The translations under genes were made by a program, and so were the position numbers. Below the pieces are notes generated by a model, which saw only the letters and a program-made list of their open reading frames with translations, was not told where the DNA came from and did no database searches. Shown here one piece after another: positions 9,209-17,170 of a stretch of 64,000 nt of DNA. The stretch is taken from contig JAHBTX010000003.1 of NCBI GenBank assembly GCA_019638395.1, positions 744,001 to 808,000 on the forward strand, read 5' to 3'. Source of the stretch: Cyclobacteriaceae bacterium. Lineage in GTDB: Bacteria > Bacteroidota > Bacteroidia > Cytophagales > Cyclobacteriaceae. Numbering within the stretch: the first letter of the stretch is position 1; each line of letters opens with the position of its first letter.

Positions 9209-10138
9209 CTAGTGCATCTTACTCCGTTTAATCATATAAGCCTGCAGCACATCAAAATATCCGGTGTTAATATCGGCTGAGATAAAATCAATCTTCAATT
9301 GGTTGCATCGCATTTTCAGATTAGCGTGGTAGGCAGCCAATTCTTTTTCATAGCGATCTTTAATTTCCTGTGGATTGAGTAACAGTTTCTCGCCACTTTC
9401 CAGGTCAACAAACTCGTAAGGGCGCTCATCAAATTGAAAGGTAAGCTCGGTTGAATGATCGGTTACATGAAACAACACTACCTCATGCTTGTTATGTTTC
9501 AGGTGTTGCAGGGCTTTAAAAACTTCCGCATCGTTTTCGCCATCAAACATGTCACTGAAAATGATCACCAGCGATCTGCGATGGGTTTTTTCAGCAACCT
9601 CGTGCAACACTTCAGCCACGCGGGTTCCCTTGCCGGGAGCGGCTTCCGCACGCAACCGTTTTTCCAATAAGGTAAACAACTTATCTACGTGCGAAGCGGT
9701 TGACTTAACGGGTGTAAAGTCTTCAATCTTATCAGCAAATAAACACAACCCAACGGCATCGCGTTGTCGCGTAAGCAATTGGGCCAACGCAGAGGCCGCA
9801 TAAATGCTAAAGTGCAGTTTGGTATGCTTGCCGGGCGGGTAGTGCATGCTCGAAGAACAATCCAGGGCTATAACACAGCGCAGGTTTGTTTCTTCTTCGT
9901 ATTGTTTGGTGTAGAGCCGGTCGGTTCGGGCAAAAACTTTCCAATCGATGTGGCGGGTACTTTGACCTTCGTTATAAAGTCGGTGTTCGGCAAACTCAAC
10001 CGAAAAACCATGATAGGGCGACTTGTGCAGGCCGGTGATAAAACCCTCTACCAGTTGTTTGGCTAATAACTCTAAGCTACCCGCCAGCCGAATGTCTTCC
10101 ACGCGCAAATCCACTCCCGAAAATTGTAAAAATTCCAA
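9209..10138 (-). CDS. DUF58 domain protein (vWA-like, MoxR-associated type)
   Basis: 309 aa. It carries the DUF58 signature GLHKSPYHGFSVEFAEHRLY (about 36-55) followed by RHIDWKVFARTDRLY, then a von Willebrand A-like fold whose MIDAS motif DCSSS lies at 93-97. Such proteins usually work with MoxR AAA ATPases in metal-centre or complex maturation; in many Bacteroidota they belong to the Bat aerotolerance cluster. No MoxR gene is next to it here, so it appears detached from its usual cluster. No membrane segment is seen. Confidence 0.88.
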   Translation of the reverse strand: MEFLQFSGVDLRVEDIRLAGSLELLAKQLVEGFITGLHKSPYHGFSVEFAEHRLYNEGQSTRHIDWKVFARTDRLYTKQYEEETNLRCVIALDCSSSMHYPPGKHTKLHFSIYAASALAQLLTRQRDAVGLCLFADKIEDFTPVKSTASHVDKLFTLLEKRLRAEAAPGKGTRVAEVLHEVAEKTHRRSLVIIFSDMFDGENDAEVFKALQHLKHNKHEVVLFHVTDHSTELTFQFDERPYEFVDLESGEKLLLNPQEIKDRYEKELAAYHANLKMRCNQLKIDFISADINTGYFDVLQAYMIKRSKMH

Positions 10139-10258
10139 TACTTTCTTTCACTTTCTGAAAATTTTCGGGGCAAAATCAAGGTATGTGCTTTGCACAGCAG
10201 GATTTTCCTATTACCTTCGATTTAACCTAAGTACCAAAAACCTAACCAGTACCCGATT

Positions 10259-10612
10259 GTGGAAGAGAACAAGACTAATGGAAGAGAAGAGATTTTCTCT
10301 GAGAAAGTGAAGGCCGGTAAGCGCACCTACTTTTTTGATGTGAAGTCAACCCGCTCTAACGATTTTTACCTGACGATAACGGAAAGTAAAAAACGTTTTA
10401 ATAAAGACGATGAAGGGTTTACCTACGAAAAGCATAAGATTTTTCTCTACAAGGAAGATTTTAACAAGTTTCTGGAGGCCTTGAACAACACCGTAAACCA
10501 TGTAAAAAATGAACTGATGCCGGGTGTGGATTTCGATGCCTTCGATAACCACCGCGATAAAGAAGAAGTGAATGGCAACCCTGCAGTTGACTCTGAACTG
10601 AAGTGGGATTGA
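10259..10612 (+). CDS. PUR-alpha-like nucleic-acid-binding protein (DUF3276)
   Basis: 117 aa with a GTG start. The core KAGKRTYFFDVKSTRSNDFY (about 18-37) followed by LTITESKKRF is the PUR repeat found in Bacteroidota and spirochaetes. PUR proteins bind single-stranded DNA or RNA. The acidic, polar C-terminal tail (about 85-117) is typically variable. It stands alone, followed by a strong terminator. The start is chosen because it yields the family's usual charged N-terminus. Confidence 0.9.
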   Translation: MEENKTNGREEIFSEKVKAGKRTYFFDVKSTRSNDFYLTITESKKRFNKDDEGFTYEKHKIFLYKEDFNKFLEALNNTVNHVKNELMPGVDFDAFDNHRDKEEVNGNPAVDSELKWD

Positions 10613-10644
10613 TGTTAAGAGAACCCTAACCTAAACCGGACTAA

Positions 10645-10676
10645 CCCTGGCTGTAAAGGCCGGGGTTTTTCTTTTT
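10645..10676 (+). terminator. Rho-independent terminator after the PUR-alpha gene
   Basis: A 7-bp stem CCCTGGC / GCCGGGG (one G-U pair) with a 7-base loop is followed by TTTTTCTTTTT. It begins 33 bases after the stop codon. Confidence 0.8.
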
Positions 10677-10731
10677 GGAATTTTTAATCTACATGCTTCG
10701 AGTTGAGATTTCCATCCGGAGGACTCAGTAA

Positions 10732-10977
10732 GTTAGCCGCGATCAAAAACGAGGTAAACTGCATGAGGTCTTTGTGCCATCTTTTGATTGGAAGGATTGC
10801 AGGAGCAATAGATTCATCAAACAAAAATTAGATTACATCCATGATAACCCTTGCCGGGGTAAGTGGAATCTGGCGGAAAGTCCGGTAGATTATACACATA
10901 ATTCAGCCCGGTTTTAGCTTACAGGAGAGCCCGGTGTTTATGAAGTATTTCAATTGTGGTCTGTTGGAAGACATTGA
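10732..10977 (+). pseudogene. Remnant of a Y1 (IS200/REP-associated type) transposase
   Basis: Translation in the frame of 10732 gives an unannotated fragment with the C-terminal signature of Bacteroidota Y1_Tnp / RAYT-like transposases. It reads FDWKDCRSNRFIKQKLDYIH, then DNPCRGKWNLAESPVDYTHN, then SARF, an in-frame TAG at 10915-10917, and LTGEPGVYEVFQLW. The N-terminal part with the HUH motif and catalytic Tyr is absent. This is therefore a dead relic. A REP-like palindrome follows 40 bases downstream. Family assignment is from pattern memory, without a search. Confidence 0.75.
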
Positions 10978-11017
10978 TTTAACACAGCTACGATTGATAA
11001 ATAGATGTTTATGCGCG

Positions 11018-11041
11018 GGAGTCTCCGGGGCGGGAGACTCC
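11018..11041. repeat. REP-like palindrome
   Basis: GGAGTCTCC (11018-11026) and GGAGACTCC (11033-11041) form a perfect 9-bp hairpin stem around a GGGGCG loop. Its place directly after the transposase remnant fits REP sequences mobilised by RAYT transposases. Confidence 0.6.
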
Positions 11042-11046
11042 GCTAG

Positions 11047-11505
11047 GAAGGGGATAATTACTCCTCACTCTATTTCGCTCCGCATTTATATTATCGGTTA
11101 AACGGTCGCTTTGATTTTGGTGGTGGCGGTATCGTTCATTTTAATTTTGATAAACAACCCCAGTTCATTCATAACCGCGATGTTTGGGGCTATAAAACAT
11201 TTATCAACTATCGGTTTTATAAGGCTTTTTATTTCAGGTTAGAAGGCGAGCGACTCAGTCAACAATTACCAATAGGTAATACTGATGATACATATCGGCA
11301 ATGGTCAACAGTAGTATTGGGTGGTATTAGAAAAGAATTCAGAATATCAAGGCTCTTTAATGGCCATACGTGGATGTTTTATAATATGAAAGGGCAAGAT
11401 TTTAATCCATATTCCAGCAGGGTTGTGCTACGCGTAGGTTTTGATATTTCAATGAAAAAAGATCAGCGAAGGCAGTACATTAAACAGTTAATGAAAAAGA
11501 TTTGA
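11047..11505 (+). pseudogene. Headless C-terminal fragment of an outer-membrane beta-barrel protein
   Basis: A 152-codon frame opens right after a TAG at 11044-11046 and has no suitable start; the only candidate starts are internal. The protein shows alternating aromatic/polar strands (LYYRLNGRFDFGGGIV, GYKTFINYRFYKAFYFRLEG), a TVVLGGIRKEFRIS strand, and ends in VVLRVGFDISMKKDQRRQY before a short basic tail, typical of a TonB-type or autonomous barrel C-terminus. The 5' part was probably lost when the element whose relic lies at 10732-11041 inserted or recombined. Function is not recoverable. Confidence 0.6.
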
Positions 11506-11620
11506 GCAATCCCATCAGCTCATACCGTGAACCTAATCATCGTTTTTAAATCTTCAAATCCTTTCAGGCAACAATACAACCCTATAAAAATCCACCCTAC
11601 TTTTCTCCACACTTAAACCT

Positions 11621-11628
11621 TATATTTG
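11621..11628 (+). promoter_or_regulatory. -7 promoter element for ychF
   Basis: TATATTTG matches TAnnTTTG exactly, 25 bases before the ychF start codon. The upstream TTTT near 11601 is only a weak -33 candidate. Confidence 0.5.
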
Positions 11629-11653
11629 CGCCCTGATTTTTAAAAACTAAGTA

Positions 11654-12751
11654 ATGGGTTTAAAGTGTGGTATTGTCGGGTTACCCAACGTGGGTAAATC
11701 TACTTTGTTCAACGCAATTTCTAACAACAAAGCCGAGGCGGCTAACTTTCCGTTTTGCACGATCGAGCCCAACGTGGGGGTTATTTCCGTTCCGGACGAA
11801 CGCCTCAAAATTTTAGAAGGCCTGGTTAATCCGCAAAAAGTTATCTCCACTTCGTTCGAGTTTGTGGACATTGCCGGCCTGGTGAAAGGTGCCAGTAAAG
11901 GCGAGGGGTTGGGTAACCAGTTTCTGGCCAATATACGCGAGGTAGATGCTATTGCACACGTGGTACGTTGTTTTGAAAACGATAATATTATTCACGTAGC
12001 CGGTAAGGTTGATCCGGTTGGCGATAAGGAAGTGATTGATGTGGAATTACAGTTGAAGGATCTGGAATCCGTAGAAAAGAAAATCTCCAAAGTTGAGCGT
12101 ACCGCCAAAAGTGGTGATGCAAAAGCCAAAAAGGAATTGACTACTTTAATTGCCTATAAAGAAACCTTACTGGCCGGAAAGAATGCCCGCAGCCTGCAAG
12201 TAGATGCGGAGGACAAAAAGGCTATTGAAGACCTGCAATTGCTTACTGATAAACCGGTGATTTATGTGGCCAATGTTGACGAGGCAGCAGTCATTACAGG
12301 CAACAAACATGTGGAGGCGCTCCGGGCACTTGTAAAAGAAGAAGGGGCAGAAGTAGTAGTAGTTTGTGCTGCTATTGAAGCTCAGATTGCCGAGTTGGAA
12401 AGTGAGGAAGACCGGAAGGTATTTTTGGAAGAATATGGATTAAAAGAATCCGGCTTGAATCGCCTTATCCGGGCGGCTTATAACCTGCTTAATTTGATTA
12501 CCTACTTTACTGCAGGTGAGAAAGAAGTGCGAGCCTGGACTATTCACAAGGGGTGGAAGGCACCGCAGGCAGCGGGGGTAATCCATACCGATTTTGAAAA
12601 AGGGTTTATTCGGGCTGAGGTAATTAAGATACCTGATTATCAGAAATTTAAGACCGAAGCAGGATGCCGCGAGGCTGGCAAATTGGCAGTCGAAGGCAAG
12701 GAATATGTGGTGCAGGATGGCGATGTAATGCACTTTCGCTTCAACGTGTAA
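11654..12751 (+). CDS. ychF: Redox-regulated OBG-family ATPase YchF
   Basis: 365 aa, the standard YchF length. The N-terminal G domain starts [20 protein letters not shown] with the P-loop at about 9-16. The switch/G3 region is [20 protein letters not shown] (about 72-91). A coiled-coil insertion follows (about 125-205) and a C-terminal TGS domain (about 280-365). YchF hydrolyses ATP rather than GTP, binds ribosomes, and takes part in oxidative-stress responses. It is monocistronic, behind its own promoter. Confidence 0.97.
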   Translation: MGLKCGIVGLPNVGKSTLFNAISNNKAEAANFPFCTIEPNVGVISVPDERLKILEGLVNPQKVISTSFEFVDIAGLVKGASKGEGLGNQFLANIREVDAIAHVVRCFENDNIIHVAGKVDPVGDKEVIDVELQLKDLESVEKKISKVERTAKSGDAKAKKELTTLIAYKETLLAGKNARSLQVDAEDKKAIEDLQLLTDKPVIYVANVDEAAVITGNKHVEALRALVKEEGAEVVVVCAAIEAQIAELESEEDRKVFLEEYGLKESGLNRLIRAAYNLLNLITYFTAGEKEVRAWTIHKGWKAPQAAGVIHTDFEKGFIRAEVIKIPDYQKFKTEAGCREAGKLAVEGKEYVVQDGDVMHFRFNV

Positions 12752-12888
12752 GATTTTTTACATTTTTCACTTAAACTTTTCTTTGCAGTAGTTGGCTTTA
12801 TTAATCTGATTTGTAGTACCTTAGCTATCCGCAATTTTTTGTAAGGCGCGGTTTTGTTAACCTATTTTTTAGCCAAAACGCAGGAGCT

Positions 12889-13695
12889 GTGAGAGTCCGG
12901 ATAGTTTTTTCTCTTAAGAACAGAGGTGGCTATGTGCCCTTCCATCATCAATTTTTATTGGCCCAAACCATTAAAGGTTTGATCATGCTGGGTAAAAACG
13001 AAAAGTTTTTTTCATACACCCAGTATAACTTTTCTGGTTTGAAAGGACAGATCAAAATCTCCCGTAAGGGTTTACATTTTTATTCCTCAAAAGTTACACT
13101 CGTTTTTGCTTCCGGAGATCAGGAGTTTCTGGATTACTTTGCAAGTGTTTTGTTTGCGCAAAAGGAATTGCTGGTAGGCGCGTTGCAACTTATTCCGGAG
13201 TCGATAGAAAATGAGGATCCGGTTTCGATTACCGACTCCGTTAAGTTCTTGTGTATTTCGCCCATTGTATTGGTACCTGCTTCTTTTAATGACGAGAGTG
13301 GCAAGCGCTTCATTAGCCCCGAGTTGGATGAGTTCTCGGATTTACTTTATGATAGTACAATCGCCCGCATGGAAGCCAGCGGCAAATTCAAACCCGAACA
13401 ATTAGCCGACTTCTATAAATTTCAATTGGTTGCCGATAAGGAATACATTAACCGCATACAGGCTTCCCATAAAAAATTTGCCCGCATTTATCCGCTGTAC
13501 GACCTGGATATTAAATATGAAGTACGCGGTTACACGTTTCCATTTACATTATACGCGCCACAACCTGTACAGCAGTTTGTTTATGAAAATGGCCTCGGCC
13601 ATTTTTCGCACAAAGGTTTTGGAATGCTGGATGTAGCACAGGCCGATATGGATTCCATCCGCAACGAAGCCGATCTGGAAGTAAATTACGCTTAG
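12889..13695 (+). CDS. cas6: Orphan Cas6-like CRISPR-associated endoribonuclease
   Basis: 268 aa. Cas6 enzymes cut CRISPR precursor RNA at repeat stems. The two-ferredoxin-like-fold pattern is visible: an N-terminal strand RVRIVFSLKN, the helix after VPFHHQFLLAQTIKG (about 18-32), the YNFSGLKG segment near 46-53, a KVTLVFASGDQEFLDYF strand-helix unit, and the C-terminal glycine-rich loop GLGHFSHKGFGMLDV (about 236-250) that is the Cas6 hallmark. His at 19-20 could be catalytic. The start is GTG, with AGGAG only two bases away. No other cas gene and no CRISPR array lies within the window, so it is a solo copy. It could instead be a housekeeping RNase of the same fold. Confidence 0.72.
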   Translation: MRVRIVFSLKNRGGYVPFHHQFLLAQTIKGLIMLGKNEKFFSYTQYNFSGLKGQIKISRKGLHFYSSKVTLVFASGDQEFLDYFASVLFAQKELLVGALQLIPESIENEDPVSITDSVKFLCISPIVLVPASFNDESGKRFISPELDEFSDLLYDSTIARMEASGKFKPEQLADFYKFQLVADKEYINRIQASHKKFARIYPLYDLDIKYEVRGYTFPFTLYAPQPVQQFVYENGLGHFSHKGFGMLDVAQADMDSIRNEADLEVNYA

Positions 13696-14948
13696 CGACT
13701 ATTAGCCGGTAACTGGTAGTAGCCTACTAATAAGTCGGCCTGCGGGCGGAAGGGCCGATAGTAGATGAATACTTCGTACAGATTTTCCGTTTCGAAGTGG
13801 CTGCCTTCAATCTTAAAACTGTTTTGGTTAGCGCCTTCTAACCAATATTGGTAATCGTACCAACCTTGTTTTAGAAATAGTGTTTTTTCGTAGGCATTGG
13901 TAGTACGGTTGTAATCCATGCGCGAGGCTGCGGTGCGATCCCAATTGGTAAGGGCTCCCATTATGTGAACATTACCGGGCAATGGAGGCGATGCCAAGGT
14001 GAATGTTACAAATACATATTCGCCAGAAAGTTGCGGATCGCGGTTATCCCGATTATCAATTACAAAATTTCCGTTCATATCGCGGTATTGCGCATAGGCC
14101 TGACCTTCGCGGGTCTTATCGGTAAGCACCGAAAGATGAAAGGGGCGTTGGCTTCTGTCTAACCGGCCTGTGTTTTGGCCAGGAAAATTCAACGATCTGA
14201 AATCCACAAACCGGAATTCGTTACCCGCCATAAATTGGTTAGTCTGGTCGAAGAAGCGGTACTCCAATTCACGCCTGTCTTCGCGGATGAAACTGGGTTT
14301 AATTTCGCCCCGGGCATTGTCCCATCGTTGGTTTTGCCGCACCCAAATCTTTATTGATTCCATCGGGTTAACCACATCTACTTTAGCGTAGTTAAGTTTA
14401 AAGTTCAATTGTTGGTTGCTTACACGAAGGGTACCCAGCCCTTGATTTTGATTATCCAACGATAGTGCTATTTCGTTGGTGTAAATCATAAACCGCTTAC
14501 TTAACAATAAATCGTTCTGATTATTTTCCCGATAGGCAACCAGTAAATAGTTTCCCGGAATTTTTACGGCTGGCACATCGAAGTAATAATGAATGTAGGG
14601 CACCGATGTATTGGTAGAAACATCGTAATCGGTTATGGCGTATTCGTTATAATCATTTAAAAACTCCAGGTCTTGCAGGTTGGATTTGGTCCAATCGTAA
14701 TTGCAATGTACAATGCGCACATAGTAGTTACTGCGTTGGGCTATCAGGTCGTCAAATTCCAGTACTAAGTTTTGGTTATTGATGGGTGCAACGGCCGGCT
14801 TAAGTTTATCTTGAGCCGTATTAAGAGCCGGGTAAAGTTGTATGGTTCTGATTTCTTCTTCATAACTTTTATCTGTAAAAGTTAATTTTTTCTGTGAAAA
14901 GCACAGCTTGAAAGAAACCAGGCAAAAAAGTAGGAGCAAGAGCCGCAC
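13692..14948 (-). CDS. Type IX secretion system plug protein (DUF5103 family)
   Basis: 418 aa with a signal peptide (1-18, ending CFSQ). The sequence follows the T9SS plug family: an N-terminal beta domain (about 25-145) with VRIVHCNYDWTKSNLQDLEF, then Ig-like and CBM48-like strands ending YYRPFRPQADLLVGYYQL. In Flavobacterium the plug protein closes the periplasmic side of the SprA translocon when it is not engaged with cargo. The 3' end overlaps the convergent cas6-like gene by four bases. It agrees with the T9SS-type cargo protein at 60377-63622. The core T9SS genes are not in this window. Confidence 0.87.
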   Translation of the reverse strand: MRLLLLLFCLVSFKLCFSQKKLTFTDKSYEEEIRTIQLYPALNTAQDKLKPAVAPINNQNLVLEFDDLIAQRSNYYVRIVHCNYDWTKSNLQDLEFLNDYNEYAITDYDVSTNTSVPYIHYYFDVPAVKIPGNYLLVAYRENNQNDLLLSKRFMIYTNEIALSLDNQNQGLGTLRVSNQQLNFKLNYAKVDVVNPMESIKIWVRQNQRWDNARGEIKPSFIREDRRELEYRFFDQTNQFMAGNEFRFVDFRSLNFPGQNTGRLDRSQRPFHLSVLTDKTREGQAYAQYRDMNGNFVIDNRDNRDPQLSGEYVFVTFTLASPPLPGNVHIMGALTNWDRTAASRMDYNRTTNAYEKTLFLKQGWYDYQYWLEGANQNSFKIEGSHFETENLYEVFIYYRPFRPQADLLVGYYQLPANSR

Positions 14949-15030
14949 GTTTTAAGAAATTTACGTTTTGTACAAAGATGCAGTATAATCAAATGGCATT
15001 CCAACCTAAATCAAACAACCAGAGTCTATA

Positions 15031-15603
15031 ATGGCAGAAAGGTTCATTTTGAGCGATCAGGAACTGATTAAGGGATGTGTGAAGGGGGAAAGGGCCTCGC
15101 AAGAGGCCCTCTATTCCCGCTATTGCCGAAAAATGATGGTGATCTGTCAGCGATATGCCAAATCGACCCTGGAAGCCGAAGATATTTTGCAGGAAGGCTT
15201 TATTAAGGTGTTTGCCGCTATTGAAACATTTAGAGGCGAAGCTCAGCTAAACACCTGGATAACGCGCATTATGATTAACACGGCTCTTAACCATCAACGC
15301 CAGAAACTTTACTTGCTGCCGATGGTAGATGTGGCCAACACTAACCTGCACGAAACAGAAGAAGTAAGCCTGGCCGATTTTAACCTCGCAGAGTTGATTG
15401 CTATGATACAATCTTTACCGGATGGTGCACGCGTGGTTTTTAACCTGTTTGCCATTGAAGGCTACAATCATAAAGAAATTGCAGCCATGCTGGATATAAG
15501 TGAGGGCACATCCAAATCGCAATACAGCCGGGCAAAATCATTATTAAAATCGAAATTGGAGAACGTAAGTGTATATGGAAAATTCGGAGAGGCAAAAATT
15601 TGA
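15031..15603 (+). CDS. ECF RNA polymerase sigma factor
   Basis: 190 aa. Region 2 covers about 20-85 and includes the -10-recognition stretch AEDILQEGFIKVFAAIETFR. Region 4 covers about 125-180 with the helix-turn-helix YNHKEIAAMLDISEGTSKSQ. There is no region 1 or 3, so this is an ECF (group 4) sigma. Its 3' end overlaps the next gene by 29 bases. That gene encodes a membrane protein with a short cytosolic N-terminus and is probably the cognate regulator. Confidence 0.93.
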   Translation: MAERFILSDQELIKGCVKGERASQEALYSRYCRKMMVICQRYAKSTLEAEDILQEGFIKVFAAIETFRGEAQLNTWITRIMINTALNHQRQKLYLLPMVDVANTNLHETEEVSLADFNLAELIAMIQSLPDGARVVFNLFAIEGYNHKEIAAMLDISEGTSKSQYSRAKSLLKSKLENVSVYGKFGEAKI

Positions 15604-16981
15604 GGAGAACTGGAAGGCCGCATTTCAAGATGCCGAACAGCATCCGTCCGAACGGGTTTGGTGGTCAATTGATAATGCATTGACCCAGGCCGAAGGTGGA
15701 ACCATGAAGCAGAAGATAGTTTTTTACAAACGCCTGGCCGCAGCCTCGGTAGTATTGGCATTGGTATTGGCCGGTTCAACAACTTATTTCATTAATCAAA
15801 GCCAGGATAAACTAACAGCATCAGCAAAGCAAACTGAAAACGAAACACAATCGCAAAGCAAAACAGCAACAACAGATAACCGGACAACAATTACCGAAAA
15901 TAACAACCAAACATTGCCGCAATCAAATACAAACGGCAGCGTAGCAACAACCCGATCGGGATTGGCCGATGCTCATGATGCTAACCTGATTACAACCGTT
16001 ACCGGGAGCAAGGCCGCATTTACCATGCAAAAGGAAAACGATACTGAGAATAATAATGTGTTTGAAAAAACATTACTGGTATCGGATGCTGCATTGCAAT
16101 GGCCTGGCTTCGGTTTAGATGCCTATGATCCGCTGGATGAATATCATGACATCGATTTAAATACAAAGGGCAAACTTCGCGAAGTAACCATTGTACGAAA
16201 ACTACCGGCTATGCCGGCTTCTATGATGGCTGATTCGCGCAGAAAGAAAACTGACGTTAAAGAAAACTTATGGGCAGCGGTAAATGCATCGGCAGGAGGA
16301 TTTAATTCTTACACACAAAGCGATCAATCCGCCAGAAGTTTTATGATGTCGAGTCAATCCAGTTCGTTTAATAACCTGGTATCCACATCCAGCCAGGCAA
16401 AACCTACCGGTAATAGTTATTCCGTTGGCATTAACATGGGTGCGCGGTTAGCCCCACGCTGGGTGCTGCAAGGCGGAGTGTCGTACTTAAATCAAACACA
16501 AGGTTACACTTCTAACTTTGCTGCTGTTGGATTCGATAATTCGGCAAAGGCAATCGTAACGGAGTACACCACGGCAAGGCAAAGCATGCTGGCCCTAACA
16601 CCTACCACTCCGTACGAAATTAACAGTGTGAATGAATTGGTATCGGTGCCCGTTCAGGCTGGTTACATGCTCGTCAATCGCAAGTTTGGGTTACAACTAA
16701 ACTCGGGGGTAGCTACCGATATGTTTGTTCGAAACACGCTTACCGATAAAAGCGGCCAATTAGATTCATTTTCTGAATCAGCCGGCACCGATTCACCCTA
16801 CAACACTTTCAGTTGGTCGGCATTGGCGGGAACCGAATTCAGTTATAAAATTGGCAGCCAATATCGCATATCGGTTGCACCCGGTTTACGGTATGCACTT
16901 ACCCCCATGTTAAAGACAAGTACCGATACTACACCCGTTATGTGGGATATGGGTTTCAGATTCAGGTATATTTTTAAATAA
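15575..16981 (+). CDS. Membrane-anchored probable anti-sigma protein with a barrel-like C-terminal domain
   Basis: 468 aa from the ATG at 15575 (a GTG six bases earlier is possible). Residues 1-48 are polar and cytosolic-looking, with WWSIDNAL. A single membrane helix follows at about 53-75 (LAAASVVLALVLAGSTTYFI). Next comes a long Gln/Asn/Thr-rich linker (about 80-150), then a C-terminal region (about 215-468) with alternating-strand barrel character, ending in MGFRFRYIFK. Translational overlap with the ECF sigma gene points to sigma sequestration. An inner-membrane helix plus an outer-membrane-like barrel in one chain is unusual. I do not recognise a named family. Confidence 0.65.
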   Translation: MENSERQKFEENWKAAFQDAEQHPSERVWWSIDNALTQAEGGTMKQKIVFYKRLAAASVVLALVLAGSTTYFINQSQDKLTASAKQTENETQSQSKTATTDNRTTITENNNQTLPQSNTNGSVATTRSGLADAHDANLITTVTGSKAAFTMQKENDTENNNVFEKTLLVSDAALQWPGFGLDAYDPLDEYHDIDLNTKGKLREVTIVRKLPAMPASMMADSRRKKTDVKENLWAAVNASAGGFNSYTQSDQSARSFMMSSQSSSFNNLVSTSSQAKPTGNSYSVGINMGARLAPRWVLQGGVSYLNQTQGYTSNFAAVGFDNSAKAIVTEYTTARQSMLALTPTTPYEINSVNELVSVPVQAGYMLVNRKFGLQLNSGVATDMFVRNTLTDKSGQLDSFSESAGTDSPYNTFSWSALAGTEFSYKIGSQYRISVAPGLRYALTPMLKTSTDTTPVMWDMGFRFRYIFK

Positions 16982-16992
16982 ATAAAGCGGCT

Positions 16993-17100
16993 ATGAAAAG
17001 ATTTATTATTAGAGTTGGACGGGCTTTGTTATCCATCGGATTTATAACCTTTACGCTTATCATTGGAATTTTTAACGAGCGAAGGAAAATATACTTGTAA
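16993..17100 (+). CDS. Possible 35-aa single-pass membrane peptide
   Basis: This short ORF starts 12 bases after the preceding gene. It has a basic N-terminus (MKRFIIRVGR), one hydrophobic helix (about 11-26) and a basic tail (NERRKIYL). Position and design suit a small membrane protein co-transcribed with the sigma/regulator pair. Evidence is only ORF shape and spacing. Confidence 0.4.
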   Translation: MKRFIIRVGRALLSIGFITFTLIIGIFNERRKIYL

Positions 17101-17170
17101 AAATTTTTTCAAGTTTCAAACCTGCCAGTAGTAGCTTGTGTCTATAGCAGTAAACCAAACTTATGCTGCC

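Noticed and set aside
9209-10138. A full MoxR/Bat aerotolerance cluster
   Set aside because: Only the DUF58 gene is present; neither a MoxR ATPase nor BatA/B/C-type genes flank it.
11317-11505. A 62-aa gene with a TTG start
   Set aside because: The frame is open 270 bases further upstream with continuous barrel-like sequence, so this is the tail of a broken gene, not a start.
12752-13000. A CRISPR array near the Cas6-like gene
   Set aside because: No regularly spaced direct repeats are present on either side of the gene or elsewhere in the window.
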